In this document: positions 48,824 through 56,015 of the stretch, one piece after another
Numbering within the stretch: the first letter of the stretch is position 1
How the letters are laid out: the number at the start of each line of letters is the position of its first letter
Origin: Thermoleophilaceae bacterium
Lineage (GTDB): Bacteria; Actinomycetota; Thermoleophilia; Solirubrobacterales; Thermoleophilaceae
Length of the DNA: 64,000 nt
Reading direction: 5' to 3'
Assembly: GCA_040901445.1 (NCBI GenBank)
Contig: JBBDYQ010000025.1
Span: 187,925-251,924, forward strand
The notes under the pieces: generated by a model
Told to the model about the DNA's origin: nothing
Database searches by the model: none
The model's input: the letters and a program-made list of their open reading frames with translations, nothing else
Made by a program: the position numbers and the translations under genes

Positions 48824-49717
48824 TCACTCGCCCGGGAGCAGGATGCCGCGCTCAACGATGTCCACCGTGATCTTCGTGGACCGCTCGAGGCCGTGGTCGC
48901 GCTCGGCCACGCTGTCGCCGTCCCGTGCCGCCACCACGATCCGTGACGTGCCCGGGGGGAGGTACATCCGCGCGCCGCGGTAGTGCGGCGGCTTGCCCTT
49001 GTTGCCGCTCGCGTCGAGCGTGACCGTGTCGTCGTGGCGGACCTCGACGGAGCCCTCCGGCGGGATGGCGTACTTCGGGGAGTCGAGCGCTTGGGCGAAG
49101 AAGTCGGAGTAGATGTGGGTCGCGTCGTCGTCGACTGTGTCGGCGAACCCGAGCTGTCCGCTCGCGTAGTCGCCGCCCGGGGCGAGCCTGTCGTCCTGCC
49201 CAGCCTCGGAGACCAGCGCCGTTCCGGCGCCGGTCATCGTGAAGCCCCACCCCCCGCCCTCGTCGACGTCCAGCGAGAGCGCGTAGGGCACGTCCACCTC
49301 GAAGTCCACCCCCCCGCTGGCGACGATCCCCGCATCCACGCCCGCGTCGAAGAACCTGACGAGCCACGCCCGCGACGAGAAGCTGAATTGCGCTATGAGG
49401 TAGTCGAAGTTGGCCGGGGTGCCGCGGGCGAGCAGCCAAGCGACCCCGGTCGCCGCGTCGGACTCCACAGTCACCCCCACGCGGACGCCGGTCAGCGAAT
49501 CGGGCAGGACCGCGTAGCGGGTGCTCGGTGACGCCGCCGTCCGGATCGCCCCGTCGCTCTCCCTGGTGAAGTCGGGGCTACCCGGCGCGTGGATGTCGGT
49601 GTCCCACGGCCCGGTGCCCACGTCGGGGTTCGATGCGTCGAGCGCCGCGCTCGCGCCGGTGAGGTCGTCGCGGGCGTTGAGGGTGAGCGGGTGGAACTGG
49701 CCGGGTGCCCGGATCAT
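48824..49717 (-). CDS. Putative phage structural protein with lectin-like (LamG) fold
   Basis: 297 residues from ATG 49717. The N-terminal 200 residues alternate strands with W/F/Y and G/D turns (GVRVGVTVESDAATGVAWLLA, FDYLIAQFSFSSRAWLVRFF, GGGWGFTMTGAGTALVSEAG), like concanavalin/LamG domains in phage tail or decoration proteins. A C-terminal domain (VTLDASGNKGKPPHYRGARMYLPPGTSRIVVAA..) resembles the distal domain of siphovirus tail proteins. No catalytic motif. Likely the receptor-binding or capsid-surface component. Confidence 0.55.
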   Translation of the reverse strand: MIRAPGQFHPLTLNARDDLTGASAALDASNPDVGTGPWDTDIHAPGSPDFTRESDGAIRTAASPSTRYAVLPDSLTGVRVGVTVESDAATGVAWLLARGTPANFDYLIAQFSFSSRAWLVRFFDAGVDAGIVASGGVDFEVDVPYALSLDVDEGGGWGFTMTGAGTALVSEAGQDDRLAPGGDYASGQLGFADTVDDDATHIYSDFFAQALDSPKYAIPPEGSVEVRHDDTVTLDASGNKGKPPHYRGARMYLPPGTSRIVVAARDGDSVAERDHGLERSTKITVDIVERGILLPGE

Positions 49718-49721
49718 CTTC

Positions 49722-50384
49722 CTAGTCCCTTCTCTCGACAGCGATGGCGTGCTCGACCGCGATCTGCGGCGACCGGTGCCCGCCCGGAAAGACCCAGCCC
49801 GAAGCCGGATCGAAGTACTCGTAGGGCCCCTGCCCCACGATGCAGTGGACGAGCTCGCCCGGCCGGTGCGGGCGATCCCACCCACCCTCGTCCGGAGCGT
49901 CGGCCATCGCGTAGGAGTCGGCCACCGCATTGTCCGTGGAGGCACCGACACCCATCGCCTCGTGCACGGGGATGCGATGATCTACCCCGTCGGGTAGATC
50001 ATCGCCAGGACGCCTGAGCGTCTGCCCGCGTTTGAGGATCGTCCCGTCGCGTTGCCCCTCTCGGACCAGTCCGCCGATGCGGCGATCCCACCCCAGCCAC
50101 AAGCGGCGATCAGACGCCGGCGGCGGCAGCTCGTGTAGCGATTCCCACCGGAACCCCTGCGCGGTGAAGAACTCCAGCGCCTCGCCGAAGTCATCCATCG
50201 GCGGCACGTCCTCAATGGGGACTTGGGTGATCGTGGCGACGGCGGCCACGATGCAGCCATCCTCGCGGCCGTTGGACCGCTGGTAGTAGCCCGTGCGGCC
50301 ATCGGGCAGCGTGACGGTCAGTCGCGGCAGCACGGCCTCGATGCCATCAACCGTCATGCGGAGCGGCGGAGCCTCAACGCTCAC
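49722..50384 (-). CDS. Papain-like cysteine hydrolase family protein, element copy 1
   Basis: 220 residues from GTG 50384 (ATG 50357 possible). The signature EDGCIVAAVATITQVPIEDVP places C44 at a helix start; H180 (ELVHCIVGQ) and D192 (YFDPA) complete a possible Cys-His-Asp triad with H-to-D spacing of 12. The paralogue at 50559 has the same signature and spacing. Similar C39/papain-fold proteins of unknown role are common in phages. Role in capsid maturation or host interaction is speculation. Confidence 0.6.
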   Translation of the reverse strand: MSVEAPPLRMTVDGIEAVLPRLTVTLPDGRTGYYQRSNGREDGCIVAAVATITQVPIEDVPPMDDFGEALEFFTAQGFRWESLHELPPPASDRRLWLGWDRRIGGLVREGQRDGTILKRGQTLRRPGDDLPDGVDHRIPVHEAMGVGASTDNAVADSYAMADAPDEGGWDRPHRPGELVHCIVGQGPYEYFDPASGWVFPGGHRSPQIAVEHAIAVERRD

Positions 50385-50553
50385 GGCGCTCCAGGCCGCG
50401 CACGCCACGCGGCGCCCAGGGAGCCCGATCGGCGCGGCCGGCCCCCTCCGGCCCGTCCTGCGGCCCGTCCTGCGGCGCGCGCTTCGGCTCGACTGCGAAG
50501 TGGACGCGCCCAGGGAGCCCCTCCTTCTTGCGAAAAGCTTTACCAGCACCCAT
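50374..50553 (-). CDS. Small basic/acidic element protein (59 aa)
   Basis: Begins MGAGKAFRKKEGLPGRVHFAVEP, then a low-complexity PQDGPQDGPEGAGRAD stretch and an Arg-rich end. It overlaps the next gene start by 11 nt and starts 5 bp after the upstream stop, the tight packing typical of phage genes; otherwise unsupported. Confidence 0.45.
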   Translation of the reverse strand: MGAGKAFRKKEGLPGRVHFAVEPKRAPQDGPQDGPEGAGRADRAPWAPRGVRGLERRER

Positions 50554-50558
50554 TTGCT

Positions 50559-51254
50559 CTACACCTCTCTCTCGTCGTCGTTGTCGCGCTCGACGCTGAT
50601 GCCGTAGGCGATGTCGCTTTCGTTCCACTGCCGCACCCGGATGCGGACGTCCCCGACGGTGGGCGGCTTCACCGAGATGGCCGGGTCGAAGTACACCCGG
50701 TCCCAGGCCATCACCAGGCAGTGATCGAGGAAGTTGGAGCCCGCGCCCGAGCGGGCCGCCGCGGCCGCCGGGATGAAGTCAGCCTGCGCGTCCATCTGCT
50801 CCTGGTCGACCTCGACGACGCCGATCCATCGCTGGCAGTCGAACACCGCGTGAGCCGTCGGGCCCCAGCCGCCCGGCTCGGGCAGGTCCCGGTGGACGCC
50901 GAACCGGAGGCCTCGCTTGCGTAGAAACAGCTCGAGCCGCGCCCACGATTCGTCGTTGATTGCCTCCGGGTCGTCGCCGGCCGTCAGGCGAGCGTCGAGG
51001 CGAACGTCGGGCAGCTGCTCCAGCGGCACCTGCAGCACCGTGGCGAGCGCCACCCGGAAGCAGTCGTCCCGACGATCGGGGTGCATGCAATAGAGCAGCT
51101 CGCTGTCGCCGGAGGCTCGCGCGACCGGAGCCTTCCGCCCGAACGCCAACCACGGGCAACTGCCGCCGGTGGTGAGCAGGTCCCGGTCCACCTCAAGCTC
51201 GCGCACCACCCGCGCGCCGAGCACCGTCTCGCCCTTCCCGCGCTTCCTGGCCAT
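50559..51254 (-). CDS. Papain-like cysteine hydrolase family protein, element copy 2
   Basis: 231 residues. ATG 51254 shares one base with the HNH stop (TGATG). Signature DDCFRVALATVLQVPLEQLP puts C65 at the helix start; H178 (NFLDHCLVMAW) and D190 (YFDPA) complete the putative triad, again 12 apart. It shares the pattern C-x3-A-x-A-T-x2-Q-V-P-x-E-x2-P with the copy at 49722 but little else, so the duplication is old. N-terminal ARKRGKGETVLGARVV is basic. Confidence 0.62.
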   Translation of the reverse strand: MARKRGKGETVLGARVVRELEVDRDLLTTGGSCPWLAFGRKAPVARASGDSELLYCMHPDRRDDCFRVALATVLQVPLEQLPDVRLDARLTAGDDPEAINDESWARLELFLRKRGLRFGVHRDLPEPGGWGPTAHAVFDCQRWIGVVEVDQEQMDAQADFIPAAAAARSGAGSNFLDHCLVMAWDRVYFDPAISVKPPTVGDVRIRVRQWNESDIAYGISVERDNDDEREV

Positions 51255-51655
51255 CAGGGGGCCTTTCGGTCGGGTTCTGGGACGCTCAGGAATCCCCAAA
51301 CCCGTAGACACCGGGAAACGCTAGGCCGAAGGTCGTCACGGCGATCTGCGTTTCGGGGTCTCCCCCACCCCGGGGTGCCCGTGTGCGCGCTGGTCATCGG
51401 TGCGAGCCCGGGGTGTTGGCCGCGTGGCCGCTTGCGCGGCGGCCGGCGCGCGGTGATCGCGGAGTGGTGTGACGTGCATAGCGCTTGCAGGTTGGTCGGG
51501 TCGTAGCCGCGTGGGCCGGCTGGGCCGAGGCCGTCGAGGTGGTGCACCTGCTGGCTCGGCTCGTTGCAGCCGTTCTCCTCGCAGGTCGGGCGCTGGCGGA
51601 GGATGCGGGCGGAGAGTCGGCGCCAGCGTCGCCGGTCGTAGGGGCGGCCGGGCAT
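51254..51655 (-). CDS. Phage-type HNH endonuclease
   Basis: 133 residues from ATG 51655 (TGATG overlap with the upstream stop). HNH core: RPTCEENGCNEPSQQVHHLDG, ...YDPTNLQALCTSHHSAIT, with metal-binding Cys pairs and the catalytic His. In many siphoviruses an HNH gene next to the capsid or terminase genes is needed for packaging; here it is two genes away from the capsid gene and the terminase is missing. The C-terminal 60 residues are Pro/Arg-rich and may be disordered. Confidence 0.8.
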   Translation of the reverse strand: MPGRPYDRRRWRRLSARILRQRPTCEENGCNEPSQQVHHLDGLGPAGPRGYDPTNLQALCTSHHSAITARRPPRKRPRGQHPGLAPMTSAHTGTPGWGRPRNADRRDDLRPSVSRCLRVWGFLSVPEPDRKAP

Positions 51656-51963
51656 CAGGCTTCTGTCTCCTGCTCGGGGTGCCAGTCGCCGGTGTCGGGG
51701 TCGCGCATGACGCTGCCGTGGTGGCGGGCGAGGTCGAGCCCGGCGCCAACTTGCGGGTGGTGCTCGATGAGGCAGTGAAGGCACCACGTGTAGTAGTCGT
51801 CGTCTGTGGCGTCGTCGCCGTGGTCGGGCGCGTCGCTCATGAGCACGGCGTAGCCGGAGTCGTGCGGGAGGTCGGACCCCCCCGGGGGGTCATCGTGTAG
51901 GACGGCGACGACGGGCGGCGTGGTGCCGACGACGACGGCGACCTGGTGGCCATGCTCGGTCAC
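51655..51963 (-). CDS. Hypothetical element protein with Cys/His cluster (102 aa)
   Basis: GTG start. An acidic middle (DAPDHGDDATDDDYYTW) leads to CLHCLIEHHPQVGAGLDLARHH, a possible zinc site, and a short polar tail. The N-terminal part (HQVAVVVGTTPPVVAVLHDDPP) may form a small sheet. No family recognised; it precedes and is coupled to the HNH gene. Confidence 0.55.
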   Translation of the reverse strand: MTEHGHQVAVVVGTTPPVVAVLHDDPPGGSDLPHDSGYAVLMSDAPDHGDDATDDDYYTWCLHCLIEHHPQVGAGLDLARHHGSVMRDPDTGDWHPEQETEA

Positions 51964-51986
51964 GCCGTGCCCCCTGGTCCTCGGCG

Positions 51987-52024
51987 GCCCGCCGCGCAGG
52001 GAGAGAAAGGCCCTGCGGGCGGGC
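51987..52024. terminator. Stem-loop after the capsid gene
   Basis: GCCCGCCGCGCAGGG (51987-52001) and CCCTGCGGGCGGGC (52011-52024) form a 14-bp stem with one bulge and a 9-nt loop. No strong T run. It lies 115 bp downstream of the capsid stop, where highly expressed capsid mRNA would be expected to end or attenuate. The rest of 51964-52139 has no gene. Confidence 0.6.
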
Positions 52025-52139
52025 GACTGCCGCGCACTACTAAAACGCGGGCCGAGGCTCGGAGGCCCGCCGCGCGCTCAAGGCGATGACGCACGACGGG
52101 CACTGGCGTGGTCATGTGCACGCCTCCGAGGTTCATGGG

Positions 52140-53000
52140 CTAGGCGACCGCCGTGTCGAGCTTCACGATCCGGTCGCCGTCGACCAGTTCCGCGCCGCCG
52201 AACGTGTTGACCGCGATCACGTCGGACAGCACGCTCGCGTCGAAGTCCTGGAGGACTCGGAGCGCGATGCCCTGGACCGCCTGCGCCCGGGCGCTGGCGG
52301 CGCCGCTCGGGACCGCCGGCGCCAGCGTGGCGAAGGCCAGCGCGGAGCGGTGGTAGACCGCGGCCTCGCCGTCGGTGAGCGCCGAGCTCTCGACGACCTG
52401 CAGCCCGTAGATCGAGCCGAGCGTGGCGTTGCGCAGCGCGTCCGGGGACCCGGACTCGTTGACCTTGACGAACGTGTCCACCTTGAACAGGCGGCTCGCG
52501 ATCTGTGGGCTGACCGCCAGGTAGCGGCCGGCGGCGGGCACGTCGTTGTCCACCAGCGTCTCGCGGGCGGCGAGGATCACGTCCTTGGTGTCCTCGGGAT
52601 CCTCGGCGAGCGCGAACGAGCTGGTCGCCGCCAGGCCGTTGATGACCGCGGCGAGGCGGTCCTCGCCGGCCGCTGCGACGGCGGCGATCATCGGCGCGAG
52701 CACCTGGTTGGCGAAGTCGCGCACGTCGAGCGTGAGCTCTTCATCGGTGATCTTGACCGCCGAGTACCAGTGTTCGAGGACCACCGCGATCTCCGTCTCG
52801 TCGAGGGAGTCGAACGAGATGGGATCGCCGCCGACCACCTGCTGGTTGGCGGTGAGCCGCTGAGGCACGCGAACGATCGCGGTGCCGCCGGAGCCGTGGT
52901 AGTCGGTGCCGGGGACTCGGAGCGCGGTCTGTGGCAGCACGAGCATGCGTGCGAGCAGCTCGACCGCGAGGCTGACGATGTCACGGGTGACGAGGGCCAT
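52140..53000 (-). CDS. Major capsid protein (P22 coat-like)
   Basis: 286 residues. MALVTRDIVSLAVELLARMLVLPQT, then TAIVRVPQRLTANQQ, the SAVKITDEELTLDVRDFANQVLAPM block, AVSPQIASRLFK and GLQVVESS are the features I associate with P22-coat/HK97-fold capsid proteins of actinophages and Streptomyces prophages. AAGGAAG lies 6 nt before ATG 53000. Full length for this subgroup, no frameshift. It follows a scaffold-like gene, the normal order. Confidence 0.8.
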   Translation of the reverse strand: MALVTRDIVSLAVELLARMLVLPQTALRVPGTDYHGSGGTAIVRVPQRLTANQQVVGGDPISFDSLDETEIAVVLEHWYSAVKITDEELTLDVRDFANQVLAPMIAAVAAAGEDRLAAVINGLAATSSFALAEDPEDTKDVILAARETLVDNDVPAAGRYLAVSPQIASRLFKVDTFVKVNESGSPDALRNATLGSIYGLQVVESSALTDGEAAVYHRSALAFATLAPAVPSGAASARAQAVQGIALRVLQDFDASVLSDVIAVNTFGGAELVDGDRIVKLDTAVA

Positions 53001-53003
53001 GGG

Positions 53004-53123
53004 TTACTTCCTTTCGATGGCAGAGCCTCGGCTGTCGCCGAAGCGCGTGTTCAACTCGACTCGCGGATCTCCCGCGGGGCTGCCATCGCGGCCGTGCCCT
53101 GGTGCTACCGCCGCGGCCAGCAT
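53004..53123 (-). CDS. Possible 39-aa ORF just upstream of the capsid gene
   Basis: ATG 53123 to TAA 53004, reading MLAAAVAPGHGRDGSPAGD and ending SRGSAIERK, overlapping the capsid ribosome site. It might be a leader or head-decoration peptide, or chance. The 174-bp gap otherwise holds no gene. Confidence 0.25.
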   Translation of the reverse strand: MLAAAVAPGHGRDGSPAGDPRVELNTRFGDSRGSAIERK

Positions 53124-53174
53124 CGCGCCGACCGGGCACCTCTCAGTGTATGGGGCGAAGCGGCGGATCTCCCG

Positions 53175-53594
53175 TCACCACCGCTTGAGCACGTCGTCAG
53201 CCACCGCGCCGAGATCCTGCGGCTCGGCGCTCGACACAGCGCCCGGCTTGAGGCGCTCCTTCGGCCGCGTGCGGCGGCTCTCACTGGCCTCTTCGGCGGG
53301 CTTGAACGCCTCCGTGAGCGCGTCGGCACTGGCGGCCAGCTCCTCCTCGGTGTCGCCGGTCAGGAACCCAGCCTGCTGGTCGCTCAGGTTCCTCTCTGCG
53401 GCCACGGCGCGGACGCGCTCGGCTCGCTCGAGCTCGTCGGCGCGCTGGCGTGCCTCGCGCGCCTCGCGTTCGGCGCGTGCCCGGGCGTCGCGCTCGGCTT
53501 TCAGCGCCTTCGCGGCGCCGTCGCCCTCGGGCTTGCCCTCCTGCTGCTCGGGCTTGCCCTCCTGCTCGGGGTTGGTGTTCTCGGGATCGGTCAT
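53175..53594 (-). CDS. Putative scaffolding protein
   Basis: 139 residues. Acidic, Gln/Glu/Pro-rich N terminus (NTNPEQEGKPEQQEGKPEGD), a coiled coil of Ala/Arg/Glu heptads (ALKAERDARARAEREAREAR), then a short helical domain (RNLSDQQAGFLTGDTEEELAAS) and a basic, conserved-looking end. This composition and its position just before the capsid gene are those of phage scaffolds that copurify with procapsids. Start ATG 53594, 6 bp after the previous stop. Confidence 0.65.
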   Translation of the reverse strand: MTDPENTNPEQEGKPEQQEGKPEGDGAAKALKAERDARARAEREAREARQRADELERAERVRAVAAERNLSDQQAGFLTGDTEEELAASADALTEAFKPAEEASESRRTRPKERLKPGAVSSAEPQDLGAVADDVLKRW

Positions 53595-53599
53595 TTGGA

Positions 53600-53998
53600 T
53601 CAGTTCTCCTGCGGGTCGATGACGTCGGGGTAGTTGTCCAGCAGCTCGCCCAGGAGCTCGTTCGGGTCCTGCTCCAGGGACAGCAGCAGGATCGACGGGA
53701 GCACCGCGAGCTGCTCGACCAGCGCGTCGAGGTTCGCGTCGTTCAGGATCGCGGCCATCTGCTCGCCGTCGCGCTTGTGGGCGGCGATGGCGAGCCGGAT
53801 CGCGGCACGCTGCGCGTCCGCCTTCTGCTTCTGGGTCCATTCGTGCACTACGTCCTCCTCGTGTTGGGGTGGGTCTAGCTTGGCGGTGCGTTCGCGCCGG
53901 CCGCAGCGGAGACAGCGCGGCGGCCCGTGGACGTCCTCCACTAGGAACGGGACGGGGCACCAGCACGGCGCGGCGATCGTCGGCGCGGGGTCGTTCAT
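53600..53998 (-). CDS. Element protein: zinc-ribbon N terminus plus helical domain (132 aa)
   Basis: Begins MNDPAPTIAAPCWCPVPFLV, then CLRCGRRE, giving a CxC..CxxC zinc ribbon, followed by long helices (TQKQKADAQRAAIRLAIAAHKRDGEQMAAIL, LLLSLEQDPNELLGELLDNYPDV). ATG 53998 overlaps the upstream stop by 4 nt. The C-terminal part looks like a helical interaction module. No family recognised. Confidence 0.6.
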   Translation of the reverse strand: MNDPAPTIAAPCWCPVPFLVEDVHGPPRCLRCGRRERTAKLDPPQHEEDVVHEWTQKQKADAQRAAIRLAIAAHKRDGEQMAAILNDANLDALVEQLAVLPSILLLSLEQDPNELLGELLDNYPDVIDPQEN

Positions 53999-54177
53999 GC
54001 GGCCCTCCGGGGGCCGTAGCGGCGGATCTCGGCGGCGACGGCCTCGAGCCTCGCGGCGTGGCGGTGGCAGACCCAGCGAGCCTCGAGCGCGGGCTCCTGG
54101 CAGCCTCCGCCGCGGTACGTACAGCTCGTGCCCGGCTGCGGCCACGAGGGGCGCTCCTGGGCGGCGCGGCGGCTCAC
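53995..54177 (-). CDS. Small zinc-finger-like element protein (60 aa)
   Basis: CTYRGGGCQEPALEARWVCHRH holds Cys-x7-Cys-x9-CHRH, a plausible zinc site, and an Arg-rich helical end. ATGA overlaps at both ends with neighbouring genes make it a real, translationally coupled gene. Confidence 0.65.
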   Translation of the reverse strand: MSRRAAQERPSWPQPGTSCTYRGGGCQEPALEARWVCHRHAARLEAVAAEIRRYGPRRAA

Positions 54178-55022
54178 GCGGCGTCTTCCTCAGTGCCGAA
54201 GCGTTTGTCCTCGCAGGACCGGCAGAACGCGCCCTTCCCAGCGGGGATCTCGGTCCCGCAGTCGCGGCACTCGAGCTTGGAGATGCCGGCGAGGTCGCGG
54301 AGCGCCTTGGCGCGGCGCTCCCGCACGTCCCGGTGGTCCGGGCCGCGCTTGGCCACGGTGCGGCACGCGATCGCGAACGCGGCGCCAGCGTCGTCCTCTT
54401 TCCAGTCGTCCTTGAGTCCCCAGCGGACGGCGAGCGCCGCTGCCTCCCTCGCCAGCTGGTCGCGCTCGGCGGGGGCCAGGCCGGCGGCGTGGCTCTCGAC
54501 GGCGAGAACGACCTGGTTTCGAATGTTGGTTTCGTTGCCGGTGAAGCGCTCGCACCTGCGCAGCGTCGCGAGGACTGCCGTCATTGATTCCTCAGAAAGC
54601 CCCCCGCCGCCGCCCGCGCGAGCGGTGGACGGTTCTCTGACGATTAAGGACGGTTCGGGTGTCACCCGTGACAGGGTCTCCGTCTCAGATTGAGACGGTC
54701 CGGCCGCGTCGATGACACTGTGTCGATCTGAGACGGTCGCATCTTGAGAGGGTGTGAGGGCCTCGAGACGGACGCGGTAGCGGTTGCAGCCGTTGCGCGC
54801 CGACTTGTACGACACCTCGAGCTCGCCGAGCTCCTTCAGCCGATCGACGCAGCGATGCACGGTCGAGAGCGAGACGCCGGCGCGCTCCGCGATCGTCTCG
54901 ACGGACGGCCACGCCTCGGCGCCCTCGTGGTTCGCACACTCGGCGATGACCACGAGCACCATCCGTGCCGAGCCGCGGGCGCGAGAATGGCGGAGAACGG
55001 CCTCTACGGCGGTGAAGCTCAC
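54174..55022 (-). CDS. Replication-type helix-turn-helix protein with C-terminal zinc ribbon
   Basis: 282 residues from GTG 55022 (GTGA overlap with the excisionase-like stop). A winged HTH (AWPSVETIAERAGVSLSTVHRCVDRLKELG) of the HTH_36/DnaD-like initiator type, a disordered Ser/Thr/Pro linker (about 105-155), a helical domain, and a zinc ribbon (LECRDCGTEIPAGKGAFCRSC). This architecture is common for the primosome or initiator protein of actinobacterial integrative elements. It could instead be a transcription factor. Confidence 0.72.
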   Translation of the reverse strand: MSFTAVEAVLRHSRARGSARMVLVVIAECANHEGAEAWPSVETIAERAGVSLSTVHRCVDRLKELGELEVSYKSARNGCNRYRVRLEALTPSQDATVSDRHSVIDAAGPSQSETETLSRVTPEPSLIVREPSTARAGGGGGLSEESMTAVLATLRRCERFTGNETNIRNQVVLAVESHAAGLAPAERDQLAREAAALAVRWGLKDDWKEDDAGAAFAIACRTVAKRGPDHRDVRERRAKALRDLAGISKLECRDCGTEIPAGKGAFCRSCEDKRFGTEEDAA

Positions 55023-55303
55023 GGCCGCAGCCCCCCGCCGGTGCGGACCCACGCGTCGAGCTCGCTCTTACGGCCGACGAGTGCGGATCCGTCGCGGTGC
55101 ACGGGGATGCGCGGCGGGTTGCAGCTCGCGAGCGCATATACGCGACTCCGGGGCGCGTCGAGGTACTCGGCGATCTTCTCTGCCCCGCGGAGCCACCCGT
55201 CGTCGGCGGGCGCCTGGCGGTCGGCGAGCCTCTCGGCGACGCGCTCGGCGAGGACGTCGATCAGCTCGTCGGGGAGCGCGAGCGAAAGCGGCCCGGCGCT
55301 CAT
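55019..55303 (-). CDS. Excisionase-like MerR-type winged-helix protein
   Basis: 94 residues. After an N-terminal helix (LPDELIDVLAERVAERLADRQ) comes a helix-turn-helix of the excisionase type: LRGAEKIAEYLDAPRSRVYALAS, wing PRIPVHRDGSALVGRKSELDAWVR. Such proteins bend DNA at att sites and set integration versus excision. It is at the opposite end of the element from the integrase gene, and starts the main minus-strand transcription unit after the small 55300 gene. Confidence 0.75.
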   Translation of the reverse strand: MSAGPLSLALPDELIDVLAERVAERLADRQAPADDGWLRGAEKIAEYLDAPRSRVYALASCNPPRIPVHRDGSALVGRKSELDAWVRTGGGLRP

Positions 55304-55563
55304 GGCCGCACCCCGCAGAGCGCGGCCGGTCTAGAGCCTGGTGGGTCGGGGTCGCCGCGCGACGCGCTCGATCGTCGCGTCGCGGCGTGGCGCTCGCGCC
55401 GGCCACGTGGCCGGCTGCGCCCCTGCGCGCCACACGTCGGCCCGGTCGTGTCGGAGCGACTCGCCTGCTGCGAGGCGCGTAACGCGGGGCCCATTGGGCC
55501 GCCCATCACCTGGCGGTGGAAGCGCTGGAGCTCGGCGGCCTGCCGAAGTAGTGCGGCGTTCAC
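55300..55563 (-). CDS. Hypothetical Arg-rich element protein (87 aa)
   Basis: MNAALLRQAAELQRFHRQVM gives a clear helix; the rest is Arg/Ser/Pro-rich and likely disordered. ATGA overlap with the excisionase-like start. No family recognised; the low-complexity end weakens the call. Confidence 0.45.
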   Translation of the reverse strand: MNAALLRQAAELQRFHRQVMGGPMGPALRASQQASRSDTTGPTCGAQGRSRPRGRRERHAATRRSSASRGDPDPPGSRPAALCGVRP

Positions 55564-55868
55564 ATGTCCCGCCTGCGCTGGGGCTGGCGCGTGGCGCTAG
55601 CCGGGCGTGTGTGCTGCGTCATCGTCTCGTCTCCTGGCGGTGGTGGCTGCCTGCGCGCTGCGCGTCTCGCCGGGTGGCAGGTGCCGCTGCGGCCCGAGAG
55701 CCGCAGCGGCGAAGCCATCACGTGCAGAGACGATCAGCACGTTTGGATAGTCGCCTTCCTGTCGGACAGAAAGGGTCAGCCCGATTCCGCCAAGGGCGGC
55801 CTCGATGCGGCGTGTTGACCTGGGCGTTGACCCGGTTGCCCCGGAACGACGAGAACCCGCATTGGAAT
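55564..55868. other. Right-end non-coding zone with possible small ORF
   Basis: 305 bp between the last element gene and attR. A protein-like minus-strand frame (IEAALGGIGLTLSVRQEGDY, then PNVLIVSARDG) covers about 55650-55795 but has no normal start. It also holds the right arm-type sites. It would contain the promoter for the element's minus-strand unit; I see no convincing -10/-35. Confidence 0.4.
55814..55832. promoter_or_regulatory. Candidate integrase arm-type sites, right end
   Basis: GTTGACC at 55814-55820 and CGTTGACC at 55825-55832, the same pair in the same orientation as at 46881-46898, with TGGG instead of TGG between them. Confidence 0.5.
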
Positions 55869-55876
55869 GCGGGTTC
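55853..55876 (-). terminator. Hairpin after tRNA-Glu
   Basis: GAACCCGCATT and AATGCGGGTTC form a perfect 11-bp dyad (10 bp plus a 4-nt loop in practice), 7 nt beyond the tRNA 3' end on the minus strand. It replaces the displaced hairpin at 46723-46746. Confidence 0.7.
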
Positions 55877-55902
55877 CGCAAGTACCGCCACGGGGATTCG
55901 AA
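55869..55902. repeat. attR (34-bp core)
   Basis: Identical to 46739-46772. Positions 55883-55902 are the 3' end of the intact tRNA-Glu, so integration left the tRNA functional. Confidence 0.92.
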
Positions 55903-55955
55903 CCCCGGTTTCCGCCGTGAGAGGGCGGCGTCCTAGTCCCCTAGACGATGGCGGC
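55883..55955 (-). tRNA. tRNA-Glu(CTC), integration target
   Basis: 73 nt on the minus strand. Acceptor GCCGCCA/TGGCGGT (one G-U), anticodon stem CCGCC/GGCGG with loop CTCTCAC (anticodon CTC), T arm CCGGG-TTCGAAT-CCCCG region, discriminator A. Its 3' end is part of attR. Confidence 0.94.
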
Positions 55956-56015
55956 CTGGACCGCGGCGGATTGTAGCGGCCGTCCGAGGGAGCGCCCTCG
56001 TTACCCTCGGAGGCC

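Larger units (their letters stand above)
46739..55902. mobile_element. Integrative element in tRNA-Glu(CTC) (capsid-encoding satellite or reduced prophage)
   Basis: Bounded by 34-bp direct repeats (46739-46772, 55869-55902) that include the last 20 nt of tRNA-Glu. All 15 or so genes are on the minus strand with start/stop overlaps: excisionase-like, HTH replication protein, small zinc proteins, scaffold-like, P22-type capsid protein, then HNH, two papain-like proteins, a lectin-fold structural protein, an HhH protein and a tyrosine integrase beside attL. No terminase, portal, tail tube, tape measure, holin or lysin is recognised. Size without one att copy is 9130 bp. Confidence 0.88.

Noticed and set aside
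55597-55881. 94-codon minus-strand frame at the right end of the element
   Set aside because: Its N-terminal part is the antisense of attR and terminator sequence; the inner part looks protein-like but has no usable start, so it is only noted in the gap entry.
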